64,000 nt of DNA from Dokdonella_A sp051958935 (GCF_051958935.1 NZ_JBQCFP010000110.1:12219-76218); one strand, 5' to 3'. Positions 50,828 through 59,793 are shown, counted from the stretch's first letter. The notes: generated from the letters alone by a model not told the origin. Made by a program: numbers and translations.

Positions 50828-52275
50828 GTGCGCGTGTCCTCCATGGTGTGGCGTGATGCCAGGGTCCCTGCGAGGCGACCCAGTTCGCGCAGGCCGTTCT
50901 CGACCCGCGGCGACCAGGGGAGCCCGAGGCCGAGGCGCAAGTGGCCGCGGTAGTCGCCGCGCAAGGAAAACAGGTGACCCGGCAGGCAACCGATGCCGCG
51001 CGCCGCGGCCGCCTCGAACAACGCCTGCCCTTGCACGCCGGCGCCGAGCTCGAGCCACAGCGTCATGCCGCCGGCCGGCTCGGACACGCGTGTATCGGCC
51101 GGCCAGCTGCGGCGGATCGTGTCGCGCCAGCGCTGCGTATTCGCCGCGAGTTCGCGGCGCAGGCGGCGCAGCGCGCGATCGAAGTCGTGGCGTGCGAGGT
51201 ATTCGGCGATCGCGCGCTGCGGCAGGCTCGCCGTCGAGACCGAGGAAAAGCATTTCGCGCGGACCAGTTCGTCGACGTGCGCGCCGGCGAGCGCCCAGCC
51301 GATGCGCAGCCCCGGCGCGAGCGTCTTCGAATACGAGCTGCAGGTGATCACGCGCGTGCGCCCGGCATACCGCCGCAGCGGCGAAGGACGCTCGCCCGAA
51401 TAGCCGAGTTCGCCGTAGAGATCGTCCTCGATCAGCGTCACGCCCTGCGCGCCGCAGGCATCGACGATCGCGCGCTTGTCCGCGTCGGCGGTGAGGCTGC
51501 CGGTCGGGTTGTTGAAGTTCGGCACCAGCACGGCGGCGCGTACCGGGTGACGCGCGAGCACGGCGCGCAACGCGGCCGCATCGATGCCGGCGCCGACGCG
51601 ATTGGGCACTTCGATCGCGCGCAGGCCGAGCGCGGCGATCGCCTGCAAGATGCCGTAATAGGTCGGCGTCTCGAGCAGGACGACGTCGCCTGCCTGCGTC
51701 ACGCTGCGCAACGCGAGCGTGATCGCCTCCATCGCTCCCGCCGTGATGATGACCTCGTCGGGATCGACTTCGACGCCGCAGTGCAAGTAGCGGCGTGCTA
51801 TCTGCTCGCGCAGCGTGCGCATGCCCTGCGGCGCACCGTAGGAGAGCGCGAGGCCGGGCTCGCGCCGCAGCACGCGCGCGGTCGCTGCCGCGATCGACCG
51901 GGCCGGCAGCAGTTCGGGCATGGGCGTCGTCACATGCAGGGGCAGCAGGTCCTCGCGCGAAAGCACGTCGAGCACGCCGAGCAAGGCCGGGTTGCGCAGC
52001 GGCTGCGGCGAGCGCGCCTGCAGGCGCGGCGGCTGGGCCTTCGGTGCGGCCACGAACGGCGCGCGCACGAAGTAGCCCGAGCGCTCGCGTGCCTCGACCA
52101 GGCCCTCGCGCTCGAGTCGCTGGTACGCCTCCACCGCGGTCGCGATGCTCACGCGCTCCTGCTCGCCGAGCCGGCGCAGCGACGGCAGGCGCTCGCCGGG
52201 CCGCAACAGGCCACGGCGGATCTGCCCACCGAGACGTCCCGCGAGGTCTTCATAGAGCACGGCGTGGCGTTCCAT
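50824..52275 (-). CDS. MocR/PdxR-type regulator: GntR DNA-binding domain fused to an aminotransferase fold
   Basis: The 483-residue protein joins an N-terminal winged helix (about 1-72: LYEDLAGRLGGQIRRGLLRP, SIATAVEAYQRLEREGLVEA) to a type I PLP aminotransferase-like domain (about 105-475). The PLP lysine is K317 in SSYSKTLAPGLRIGW, with NNPTGS and EDDLYGEL upstream. MocR proteins bind PLP plus an effector and control, often by divergent promoters, genes for vitamin B6, amino acid or drug handling. An EamA exporter lies divergently, and the gap between holds two copies of a 13-bp repeat beginning one base from this start codon. Confidence 0.9.
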   Translation of the reverse strand: MERHAVLYEDLAGRLGGQIRRGLLRPGERLPSLRRLGEQERVSIATAVEAYQRLEREGLVEARERSGYFVRAPFVAAPKAQPPRLQARSPQPLRNPALLGVLDVLSREDLLPLHVTTPMPELLPARSIAAATARVLRREPGLALSYGAPQGMRTLREQIARRYLHCGVEVDPDEVIITAGAMEAITLALRSVTQAGDVVLLETPTYYGILQAIAALGLRAIEVPNRVGAGIDAAALRAVLARHPVRAAVLVPNFNNPTGSLTADADKRAIVDACGAQGVTLIEDDLYGELGYSGERPSPLRRYAGRTRVITCSSYSKTLAPGLRIGWALAGAHVDELVRAKCFSSVSTASLPQRAIAEYLARHDFDRALRRLRRELAANTQRWRDTIRRSWPADTRVSEPAGGMTLWLELGAGVQGQALFEAAAARGIGCLPGHLFSLRGDYRGHLRLGLGLPWSPRVENGLRELGRLAGTLASRHTMEDTRT

Positions 52276-52319
52276 CTGTACTGGTCGGATTTGATGATAT
52301 CTGATCCTGTACCGGTCGG
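52276..52319. promoter_or_regulatory. Two direct repeats, likely MocR operator
   Basis: CTGTACTGGTCGG (52276-52288) and CTGTACCGGTCGG (52307-52319) differ at one base and are 31 bp apart start to start, about three helical turns. They occupy the gap between the divergent mocR-type and eamA genes. MocR regulators such as GabR and PdxR are known to bind two direct repeats at roughly this spacing. One repeat abuts the mocR-type start codon, so autorepression is expected. Confidence 0.65.
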
Positions 52320-52364
52320 TGCGGCGCGCTTACGCTGTGGTCGTCCATCCATCGGCGACAACCC

Positions 52365-53270
52365 ATGCCCGCTTCGACCCCACGTGCCGCACGCACCGCC
52401 ATGCTGCAACTGTTCATCGCCGAGGTCCTCATCGGCTCGGTCGGCGTGTTCGCGCACGAGGGCGGCCAGGATCCCATCACGACGGTGTTCTTCCGCTGCG
52501 TGTTCGGCAGCGTGTTCCTTCTCGCCTGCGGTGTCGCCCGCGGCCAGCTTCGCGGCGTGTTCGAGGACCGCGCACTGCTGCGCGCCGCGGTGCTGAGCGG
52601 CGTGCTGCTGGTGCTCAACTGGGTCGCGCTGTTCGCGGGCATGGCCCGCTCGTCGATCGGCGTCTCGACCCTCGTCTACCATTTCTTCCCATTCGCGATG
52701 ATCGTGATCGCCGCGATGTTCTTCGGCGAGCGCGCGCATGCGGGCGACCTCGCCTGGACCGCACTCGCCTTCGTCGGCGTCGCGTTCGCGGCCGATCCGC
52801 TCAAGCTTTTCGCGGGCGCCGGGCCCGAATACGCGCTCGGCATCGCGCTCACGTTCGTCGCGGCGGTCCTCTGCGGAGCCTCGCTGCTGCTGTCACGGCG
52901 CATCAGTCGCGAGCGGCCGTTCCTCGTCGTGCTCGTGCAGTGCCTCACCGGCGTCGCGATGCTCGGCCCCTTCGCCGACGTGGCTGCGGTCGCCCATGCG
53001 GGCACGCACTGGCTGTGGCTGACGGGACTCGGCCTCGTCCACAGCGGCATCTGCTACGTGCTGTTCTATTCCGCCTACCCGCGCCTGCCGGTGACGACGA
53101 TCGCGGTGATGGCTTTCATCTACCCGGTAGTCACGCTACTGCTCGACTACGTGCTGTACGGGCGCACACTCGCGCCGGTGCAGTTGGCCGGCATCGCACT
53201 GATCGTGCTCGGCACGCTCGGGGTGAACCTCAAGTGGCGTTGGCCGCAGCCCTCGTCAGCGCGCGCCTGA
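52365..53270 (+). CDS. EamA/DMT-superfamily exporter
   Basis: This 301-residue inner-membrane protein has ten helices in two repeated EamA halves (LQLFIAEVLIGSVGVFAHEGG at the start; GIALTFVAAVLCGASLLLSRR opening the second). DMT-type transporters export amino acids, metabolites or drugs. Divergence from a MocR regulator with a shared operator suggests control by a PLP-dependent effector, so an amino acid or amine is a plausible substrate. The 3' end overlaps rluC by 15 bp, tail to tail. Confidence 0.88.
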   Translation: MPASTPRAARTAMLQLFIAEVLIGSVGVFAHEGGQDPITTVFFRCVFGSVFLLACGVARGQLRGVFEDRALLRAAVLSGVLLVLNWVALFAGMARSSIGVSTLVYHFFPFAMIVIAAMFFGERAHAGDLAWTALAFVGVAFAADPLKLFAGAGPEYALGIALTFVAAVLCGASLLLSRRISRERPFLVVLVQCLTGVAMLGPFADVAAVAHAGTHWLWLTGLGLVHSGICYVLFYSAYPRLPVTTIAVMAFIYPVVTLLLDYVLYGRTLAPVQLAGIALIVLGTLGVNLKWRWPQPSSARA

Positions 53271-54320
53271 GGGCGTCGCTCGCTGCGCCTGCAAGGCATC
53301 GATCACCGCTGCGAGTTCGGGCGCGAGCGGTGCGCTGAAGCCGTAGCTGCGCTCGCCGATCGCGAATTCGAAACGCGCCGCGTGCAGGAACAGGCGCTTG
53401 AGGCCGAATTCGCGCATCGCCTTGTTGAACGCGCGGTCGCCGTACTTCTCGTCGCCGGCGAGCGGGTGGCCGAGGTGCTGCGCATGCACGCGGATCTGGT
53501 GCGTGCGACCGGTTTCGAGCGCGACGTCGACGAGGCTTGCGCCGGCATAGCGCTCGACTTCGCTGAAGCGCGACCGCGACGGCTTGCCTTCCTCGTCGAC
53601 GCGCACCATGCGCTCGCCGCCCTGCAGCACCGACTTGCGCAGCGGCGCGTCGACGACGAGGCGCGCCGTCGGCAACGCGCCTTCGACGAGGGCGAGGTAA
53701 CGCTTCTCGACCCGGCCCTCGCGGATCGCCGCCTGCAGCGCGGTAAGCGCCGAGCGCTTGCGTGTGAGCACGAGGATGCCGCTGGTGTCGCGATCGAGCC
53801 GGTGCGCGAGTTCGAGCGTGTCGCGTGGGCGCGCCGCGCGGAGCAGCTCGATCGCGCCGAAACTGACGCCGCTGCCGCCGTGGCTGGCGATACCGGCCGG
53901 CTTGTCGATGACGAGGAAATCGCGGTCCTCGTGCACGATCGCCGCCTCGATCCTGTTCAGCTGGCCGCCCGGCGGCGGCCCCGCTTCGCCTTTTTCGGCA
54001 AGCCGCACCGGCGGGATGCGCACTTGGTCCCCCGCCGCGAGGCGCTGGTCCGGCTTGGCCCGGCCGCCGTTCACGCGCACCTCACCGGTCCGGCAGATGC
54101 GGTAGATCAGGCTCTTGGGCGCACCCTTGAGGCGCCCGGCGAGGAAATTGTCGAGCCGCTGGCCCTCGCGGTCGTCCTCGACGACGACCGTCTGCACCCG
54201 CGGCGAGAGCGGCGGCTGGGCGGGCGGCGTCGCGGCCGGCGGCCGCGACGTGCGCTCTGCGGCAGTGCGTCGGCGGCTGGAGTCGGCATTGCGATTTGTC
54301 GCCGAAGTGCGTGTCTTCAT
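53256..54320 (-). CDS. rluC: 23S rRNA pseudouridine synthase RluC
   Basis: The 354-residue enzyme makes pseudouridines 955, 2504 and 2580 in 23S rRNA (E. coli numbering). After a basic, disordered N-terminus of about 45 residues comes an S4 RNA-binding domain (QRLDNFLAGRLKGAPKSLIYRICR) and the catalytic domain with D176 in LAHRLDRDTSG and the later GRTHQIRVH. The N-terminus is longer than usual. Divergence from rne, as in E. coli, supports RluC over RluD. The rne promoter overlaps its start codon. Confidence 0.92.
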   Translation of the reverse strand: MKTRTSATNRNADSSRRRTAAERTSRPPAATPPAQPPLSPRVQTVVVEDDREGQRLDNFLAGRLKGAPKSLIYRICRTGEVRVNGGRAKPDQRLAAGDQVRIPPVRLAEKGEAGPPPGGQLNRIEAAIVHEDRDFLVIDKPAGIASHGGSGVSFGAIELLRAARPRDTLELAHRLDRDTSGILVLTRKRSALTALQAAIREGRVEKRYLALVEGALPTARLVVDAPLRKSVLQGGERMVRVDEEGKPSRSRFSEVERYAGASLVDVALETGRTHQIRVHAQHLGHPLAGDEKYGDRAFNKAMREFGLKRLFLHAARFEFAIGERSYGFSAPLAPELAAVIDALQAQRATPSGAR

Positions 54321-54349
54321 TGAAAAAATCTTCCGGAAACTGCTATGCT
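54320..54349 (+). promoter_or_regulatory. Probable rne promoter
   Basis: TTGAAA (54320-54325) and TATGCT (54344-54349) are 18 bp apart, in one of the few AT-rich stretches nearby. The -35 begins at the first base of the rluC start codon on the other strand. Transcription from here would give an rne leader of about 335 nt. Confidence 0.55.
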
Positions 54350-54692
54350 GAACCGGCGTGTCGCGCCGTGCCGTACCCCATCCGCGGGAGTTCGGGACAG
54401 CTATGACGCCCCCGTCCGTCGCGTCCTTTCGCGCCGTGCGCAGTCGATCACTCCATCGGAGCGCTGCGCATGAGCGACAGGCCATCGTAATGGGTCGGGT
54501 CGCGGATTGCTCGCCGTCGCAACGAGGGCGGGGATTCGCGGATGCGCAGCAACCCCTCATTGCCGGCGCGCGGAAGCGCCGGTCTGGAATGTGCGGCGCA
54601 CCTGCCGCCGTCGGCCCGTGAAACGCGGGCATCGCGCAGCGCGACATCGCGCAGCGCCGACGGCAGTCGAGCGCCGGGAAGGAAAAACGACA
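54350..54692 (+). promoter_or_regulatory. Long rne 5' leader, probable site of autoregulation
   Basis: No gene fits these 343 bp: open frames are low-quality and lack ribosome-binding sites. In E. coli the rne leader is about 361 nt and folds into hairpins through which RNase E cuts its own message. Length, divergence from rluC and GC-rich inverted segments, such as GCGCAGCGCGACATCGCGCAG near 54634, make a similar role likely here. A hairpin-by-hairpin match was not attempted. Confidence 0.5.
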
Positions 54693-57600
54693 ATGAAACG
54701 CATGTTGATCAACGCGACTCAGCGGGAAGAGTTGCGCGTGGCGATCGTGGACGGACAGAACCTTTACGACCTCGACATCGAGATCCCGTCCAAGGAACAG
54801 AAGAAGGCGAACATCTACAAGGCGCGCATCACCCGCGTCGAGCCGTCCCTCGAAGCCTGCTTCGTCGACTACGGCGCCGACCGCCACGGTTTCCTGCCGC
54901 TCAAGGAAATCTCCAACCTCTACTTCACGCCTGGCCTCAACCCCAACAAGGCGGGCATCCGCGAGCTGCTCAAGGAAGGCCAGGAGATCGTCGTCCAGGT
55001 CGAGAAGGAAGAACGCGGCAACAAGGGCGCGGCGCTGACCACGTTCATCAGCCTCGCGGGCCGCTACATGGTGCTGATGCCGAACAACCCGAAGGCCGGC
55101 GGCGTCTCGCGCCGGATCGAGGGCGAGGACCGGCAAAACATCAAGGAAGCCCTCGACACGCTGCAGGTCCCCGACGACATGGGCCTGATCGTGCGCACCG
55201 CCGGCCTCGGCCGCGACGCCGAAGAGCTGCAGTGGGACCTCGACTACCTGCTGCAGCTGTGGAAGGCGATCTCCGAAGCGGCGCAGTCGCGCCAGGCGCC
55301 GTTCCTGATCTACCAGGAATCCAAACTCATCATCCGCGCCCTGCGCGACTACCTGCGCAACGACATCGGCGAGATCCTCATCGACAACGAGGAGCTGTAC
55401 GCCGACGCGCGCGAGTTCGTGCAGCAGGTGATGCCGAACAACCTGCGCAAGCTCAAGCTGTACCAGGACACGACGCCGCTGTTCTCGCGCTTCCAGATCG
55501 AAACCCAGATCGAGAACGCGTTCGAGCGTACCGTGCGCCTCCCCTCCGGCGGTTCGATCGTGATCGACCAGACCGAAGCGCTCACCGCGATCGACATCAA
55601 TTCGGCCAAGGCGACCAAGGGCGGCGACATCGAGGAAACCGCGTTCAATACGAACTGCGAAGCGGCCGTGGAGATTGCGCGCCAGCTGCGCATCCGAGAC
55701 GCCGGTGGCCTGATCGTCATCGACTTCATCGACATGGATTCGCCGCGCCACCAGCGCGACGTCGAGGAGAAGCTCAAGGATGCGCTCAAGCTCGACCGCG
55801 CGCGCGTGCAGGTCGGCCGCATCTCGCGCTTCGGCCTGCTCGAGATGTCGCGCCAGCGCCTGCGCCCGAGCCTCGGCGAGGCGACCCAGATCGTCTGCCC
55901 GCGCTGCGAAGGCCATGGCCGCATCCGCGGCGTCGAGTCGCTGTCGCTGTCGGCGCTGCGCCTGGTCGAGGAACACGCGATGAAGGAAAGCACGGGCCAG
56001 GTGCTCGTGCAGGCGCCGCCGAGCGTCGCCAACTTCCTGCTCAACGAAAAGCGCAAGCAGCTCACCGAAATCGAGGCGCGCCACGACGTGAATGTCATCG
56101 TCGTCGCCGATGACAAGCTCGAGACGCCGCACCTGGAGATCCAGCGCCTGCGCGTCGCCGACATCGGCGAGGACATCAAGCCGAGCTACCAACGCACCAC
56201 GCCGGTCGCGACGACGCCGTTGCCGCAGATGCTGCGGCCGAGCGATGAGCCCGAGCAGCCGGCCGTCGCGGGCGTCGTGCGCGCGACGCCGGCGCCCGAG
56301 CGTCCCGAACCCGCCGCACCGGCTCCCGCAGCCGCCGCGCCCGCAGCCGCGCCGGCGATGCCGAGCGGTGGCCTGCTCGCGCGCTTCATCGGCTGGTTCC
56401 GTGGCGGCAGCGAACCGGCGGCGCCGGCGGCGAGTGCGCCACGCGCCACGCCGAATGCCACGCGCCCGCAGCCCGCGCGTTCGCCGCAGCGACCCGGCCA
56501 GCAGCAAGGCAACCGGGCACAACAGCCACCGGCGCAGCGCCAGGGCGGCGCGCCGCAGCAGGGTCAGCAGCAGCGCGACGGGCGTCGCGACGGCCGACCC
56601 GGCAACGAGCAGCGCGGCCCGAACCAGAAGCAGCAGCAGCGCGACCAGCAGCAGCGCGGCAACCGCCGCGACGAGCGCCAGGGCAGCCGCAGCGGCGAGC
56701 AGCCGATCGTCGGCGATGCGCGTCCGCCGCGCGCGACGACCGAGGGCAAGCCTGCAGCCGAGCCGCGCCCCGCCCCGCAGCCGACCGTGCCGAAGCCCGC
56801 CGAGCCGGCGACCCAGCCGCCGCTGATCGCCGCTCCCGCACCGACCGAGAAGGTCGAACGCGTGCCGGCCGGCGCGCCGGGCGAAGCAGAGAAAATCGAA
56901 GGCGAGACGCCGCGCGATGAAATGCGCTCGCGTCGTCGCGGCCGGCGTGGTGGTCGTCGTCGTCGCAAGGAAGGCGCGAGCGACGGCACGTCGATGATGC
57001 AAACGGATGCCTCGCTCGAGCACGACTTCGACGACGAGGACGATGGCGAGGAGCAGCGCAAGCCGGCGGCGACGCCGGTCACGGCAGCCACGCCGGTGAC
57101 TGCGAAGAACGAGCCGTCGTCGATGACGCCGGGCCCTGGCGCATCGCAGCCTTCAGCGACGCCGCCATCCGTGCCGAAGCCGCCGGCGGGTGCAGCAGCG
57201 CCCGCCGCACTGCGCGGCGATGAACGCGACCAGGACGCCAAAGTCGCCGAGCGCGCGCCGACGCCGTCCGCCATGCCGGCAACGCCGGCACCCTCGCTAG
57301 CCGCGCCCGCACCGCGCACCGAAGTGCCGGCCGCGCCGATGCCCTCGGCGACACAGGCGCCCGCGCCGGATCCGACGCCGTCGTCGACGCCGAAGCCGTC
57401 CCCCATGCCGGTGCCGGCGGCGCCCAAGCCGATCGCACCGGCCGCGGCGCATGGCCTGCACGAACGGTCGCTGCAGCGCGAAGTCGCCGCCGCGCTCGGC
57501 ACGGCGCATACGCATACGTTCGCACCGGTCGAGCCGGCGACACCGCCGTCGTCGCGTCCGACGCCGAGCGATGCGCGCGCTCCGGTCGAACCGCAGAAAC

Positions 57601-57908
57601 CTGCGCCGGCGCCCGCCCCCGCCGCCGTGCAGGGACCCGCGCCGGTGTCGACACCGCCGGTCGCCGCTGCGCCGACGCCGCGCGAATCGCCGGCAAGCGA
57701 CGCCCCGGCGAACCCTGCTTCGTCGCGCCCCGCTCCGCCGAGCCCCGCCACGCAGAGCCCGGCGCCGGCGGCGACCGAGCGCGGCCAGACGCTCGACTTG
57801 CCGCTGTCGCGTCCGAAGCCGGCTGCCGAGAAACCCGAATCCTCGCTGGCCGACGAGGCCGCGCGCGCCAACCAGGCTCGCGGCAACGACGAGCAGAAGA
57901 CGGACTGA
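54693..57908 (+). CDS. rne: Ribonuclease E
   Basis: The 1071-residue endoribonuclease, core of the RNA degradosome, starts at ATG 54693 behind GGAAGGA. The N-terminal catalytic half (1-510) holds the S1 domain (ANIYKARITRVEPSLEACFVDYG), the 5'-sensor and DNase I-like parts, the metal-binding D301 in DINSAKATKG and D344 in IVIDFIDMD, and the zinc-link CPRC (C402, C405). The C-terminal half (about 510-1071) is disordered: Pro/Ala/Gln-rich stretches, an Arg-rich RNA-binding patch near 745-760 (RRRGRRGGRRRRK), an acidic patch near 775-790, then Pro/Ala repeats. It differs from E. coli in its scaffold, as expected. Confidence 0.95.
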   Translation: MKRMLINATQREELRVAIVDGQNLYDLDIEIPSKEQKKANIYKARITRVEPSLEACFVDYGADRHGFLPLKEISNLYFTPGLNPNKAGIRELLKEGQEIVVQVEKEERGNKGAALTTFISLAGRYMVLMPNNPKAGGVSRRIEGEDRQNIKEALDTLQVPDDMGLIVRTAGLGRDAEELQWDLDYLLQLWKAISEAAQSRQAPFLIYQESKLIIRALRDYLRNDIGEILIDNEELYADAREFVQQVMPNNLRKLKLYQDTTPLFSRFQIETQIENAFERTVRLPSGGSIVIDQTEALTAIDINSAKATKGGDIEETAFNTNCEAAVEIARQLRIRDAGGLIVIDFIDMDSPRHQRDVEEKLKDALKLDRARVQVGRISRFGLLEMSRQRLRPSLGEATQIVCPRCEGHGRIRGVESLSLSALRLVEEHAMKESTGQVLVQAPPSVANFLLNEKRKQLTEIEARHDVNVIVVADDKLETPHLEIQRLRVADIGEDIKPSYQRTTPVATTPLPQMLRPSDEPEQPAVAGVVRATPAPERPEPAAPAPAAAAPAAAPAMPSGGLLARFIGWFRGGSEPAAPAASAPRATPNATRPQPARSPQRPGQQQGNRAQQPPAQRQGGAPQQGQQQRDGRRDGRPGNEQRGPNQKQQQRDQQQRGNRRDERQGSRSGEQPIVGDARPPRATTEGKPAAEPRPAPQPTVPKPAEPATQPPLIAAPAPTEKVERVPAGAPGEAEKIEGETPRDEMRSRRRGRRGGRRRRKEGASDGTSMMQTDASLEHDFDDEDDGEEQRKPAATPVTAATPVTAKNEPSSMTPGPGASQPSATPPSVPKPPAGAAAPAALRGDERDQDAKVAERAPTPSAMPATPAPSLAAPAPRTEVPAAPMPSATQAPAPDPTPSSTPKPSPMPVPAAPKPIAPAAAHGLHERSLQREVAAALGTAHTHTFAPVEPATPPSSRPTPSDARAPVEPQKPAPAPAPAAVQGPAPVSTPPVAAAPTPRESPASDAPANPASSRPAPPSPATQSPAPAATERGQTLDLPLSRPKPAAEKPESSLADEAARANQARGNDEQKTD

Positions 57909-57916
57909 ATCGGGCT

Positions 57917-57943
57917 GCGGCACGGGGCATCGCCTCGTGCCGC
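57917..57943 (+). terminator. Hairpin after rne
   Basis: GCGGCACGGGG (57917-57927) pairs with CCTCGTGCCGC (57933-57943), with one mismatch and a 5-nt loop, 9 bp past the rne stop. There is no T-tract. Confidence 0.45.
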
Positions 57944-57985
57944 GGCGGAGTCCGGATCGGGCTGCGCGTCGACGTGGCCGCGATG

Positions 57986-58639
57986 TCAGTCGCTGAGCGC
58001 GCGCGTGCGGTCGTCGAGCAGGCCGTGGGTATGCGCGAGGTGCGCGAGCGCGACCGGATTGTCGACGCCGAGCTTGTCGAACAGGCGGTACTTGTAGGTC
58101 GCCACCGTCTTCGCGCTGAGTTTCAGCTTGTCGGCAATGAGCTGCATGTCCTGCCCGCGCGCGAGCATCATCGCGACGTCGAGCTCGCGTGCCGACAGCA
58201 CTTCGAACGGCGAGTCGCCGCCGTCGAGCGCGCCGAGCGCGAGGACCTCGGCGATGTCGGGCGACAGGTAACGGCGCCCATCGGCGACCTGGCGCACCGC
58301 GCGCACGAGTTCGTCCGCGGCGCAGCCCTTGGTGAGGTAACCACTCGCGCCCGCCTCGATGAGTCGGCGCGGGAATGGCGCTTCGCTCACGACACTCAGG
58401 ATGACTACGCGCGTCGACAGCTTGTGCTTGCGCACGCGGTCGGTGAGCTCGATGCCGCTGAGGCGCGGCATGTGCACATCGACGAGCGCGACATCCGGCA
58501 GCTCGCTGCGTATGTGCGCGAGTCCGTGCTCGCCGTCCGCTGCTTCACCGATGACTTCGATGCCCGCCTGCTGCGCGAGGATCATGCGAAATCCCGTCCG
58601 CACCAGCTCGTGGTCGTCGACCAGAACCACCCGGATCAT
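57986..58639 (-). CDS. GacA/UvrY-type response regulator
   Basis: This 217-residue LuxR/NarL-family regulator has an intact receiver (D8, D9, phosphoacceptor D54 in ALVDVHMP, K104 in YLTKG) and a C-terminal helix-turn-helix: FEVLSARELDVAMMLARGQD, then QLIADKLKLSAKTVATYKYRLFDKLGV. This helix-turn-helix with TVATYKYR matches GacA/UvrY, which turns on CsrA-sequestering small RNAs. No small RNA of that type was found nearby. Its usual partner kinase (GacS/BarA) and neighbour uvrC are absent; the orphan hybrid kinase at 59.8-62.0 kb is not of the GacS layout. Confidence 0.85.
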   Translation of the reverse strand: MIRVVLVDDHELVRTGFRMILAQQAGIEVIGEAADGEHGLAHIRSELPDVALVDVHMPRLSGIELTDRVRKHKLSTRVVILSVVSEAPFPRRLIEAGASGYLTKGCAADELVRAVRQVADGRRYLSPDIAEVLALGALDGGDSPFEVLSARELDVAMMLARGQDMQLIADKLKLSAKTVATYKYRLFDKLGVDNPVALAHLAHTHGLLDDRTRALSD

Positions 58640-58972
58640 GCAACCCCCATCGCCTGTCCATGGACTGTGTCTCGACGATACCCGAGATGGGGTACCGCGT
58701 GCGCATATAATGCGCCGAATTCCACGACGCGCGCTGTAGTAGATTTGCGACAGGTGCAGTGCGGCGGCCGGGAAACGATTACATCGGGGCGACGCGTTCG
58801 CGGCGCATCGCCAGACGGGTGGGCTATGGGCTCGTGGCCGTCGGGTTTCGAGCAGGCAAGAGATGCCGAAGCCAACAGCGGCGCAGCCGCTGGCCCGCAG
58901 GGCGAGGGGCAGGATGCCCCGAGTAAAACCGGCGTCGCCGGCAGCAACGAAGCGACGACGCGACGTACAAAC
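58640..58972. other. Intergenic region between gacA-type gene and tRNA-Ser
   Basis: The 333 bp hold no supported gene. A perfect TATAAT at 58706-58711 has no matching -35 for either strand, so it is only a candidate -10. The tRNA promoter should lie in the second half, but no clear pair was found. Confidence 0.45.
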
Positions 58973-59062
58973 GGAGAGATGGCCGAGCGGTTTAAGGCAC
59001 CGGTCTTGAAAACCGGCGTGGTAGCGATACCACCGTGGGTTCGAATCCCACTCTCTCCGCCA
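58973..59062 (+). tRNA. tRNA-Ser (anticodon UGA)
   Basis: A 90-nt type II tRNA with an encoded CCA. The acceptor stem GGAGAGA pairs with TCTCTCC (59052-59058). The anticodon stem CCGGT/ACCGG frames the loop CTTGAAA, giving anticodon TGA, which reads UCA and related serine codons. A long variable arm (CGTGGTAGCGATACCACCG) and a T-arm GTGGGTTCGAATCCCAC complete the fold. No integrase or att duplication follows, so it is not used as an integration site here. Confidence 0.95.
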
Positions 59063-59117
59063 CCATCGCATCGAGCCACGCCGCCGTCCCGCACGACGGG
59101 CCGCACCGCTCGTCGGC

Positions 59118-59690
59118 TCAGGCGTCGCGCGGCAACACGGAAAGGACGCGCGCGATGAACACATGCAGCGCCTCCATGTAGCCGCGCAGGAATTTCTCGG
59201 TGCCCTCGTTGGCCACGCGGCCGTCCTCGTCGATGAGTCCTGGCTTGAACTGGATGTAGGCCTCGGGTGCATTCATCTGCGGCGAGTTGCAGAAGCCGAG
59301 CAGGCTGCGCAGATGCTGCTGTGCGATGGCCGTGCCGATCGCTCCCGTCGAAGCGCCGATGACGGCCGAGGGTTTTCGCGTGAACGCGTTCGTGCCATAC
59401 GGTCGGCTCGCCCAGTCGATCGCGTTCTTGAGGCCGCCGGGCATCGAACGGTTGTACTCCGGCGTTATGAACAGGATCGCATCGACGTCACGGATCGACT
59501 GCTTGAACGCCTTGGCGACCGGCGGATAGTCCGCATCGTAGTCGGGGCTGTAGATCGGCAGATCCTTGAAGGCGATCTCGGTGAACGTCAGCTGCGGCGG
59601 CGCCACGCGGATCAGGGCTTTCGCGAGCAGGCGATTGATCGAGGTCGAAGAGAGGCTGCCGATGAGGTATCCGACGCTGTGTGTCGTCAT
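59118..59690 (-). CDS. NADPH-dependent FMN reductase
   Basis: A 190-residue flavodoxin-fold reductase starting at ATG 59690 behind AGGAG. The phosphate-binding GSLSSTSINRLLAKALIR, ITPEYNRSMPGGLKNAIDWASR and GASTGAIGTAIAQQHLRS mark the NADPH-dependent FMN reductase/chromate-reductase (ChrR/YieF) family, not to be confused with the anti-sigma ChrR above. Such enzymes reduce quinones, azo dyes or Cr(VI) and protect against redox cycling. It stands alone between tRNA-Ser and the hybrid kinase. Confidence 0.88.
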   Translation of the reverse strand: MTTHSVGYLIGSLSSTSINRLLAKALIRVAPPQLTFTEIAFKDLPIYSPDYDADYPPVAKAFKQSIRDVDAILFITPEYNRSMPGGLKNAIDWASRPYGTNAFTRKPSAVIGASTGAIGTAIAQQHLRSLLGFCNSPQMNAPEAYIQFKPGLIDEDGRVANEGTEKFLRGYMEALHVFIARVLSVLPRDA

Positions 59691-59793
59691 GGCGTGGGCT
59701 CCTGTCTTGCGCACTGCGGGAAAAACAGAATGGCGCTCACGGGCTTAACGGCGCCAAGCCCGGCTGCGAGGCCTGCCGGCCGGTGACGTCGGA

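Noticed and set aside
54321..57023. A minus-strand extension of rluC across rne
   Set aside because: The rluC protein has full length from ATG 54320; the rest is the antisense shadow of rne.
56250..57850. Possible tandem DNA repeat in the rne 3' half
   Set aside because: The repetitiveness comes from Pro/Ala/Gln codons in a disordered protein tail; no exact DNA repeat unit was found.
58973..59690. tRNA-Ser as an integration site for a genomic island
   Set aside because: No integrase and no repeated 3' tRNA end downstream; neighbours are ordinary chromosomal genes.
59118..59690. Naming the FMN reductase ChrR
   Set aside because: The symbol is shared by a chromate reductase and the anti-sigma factor; only the latter (49414-50082) is supported by residues here.
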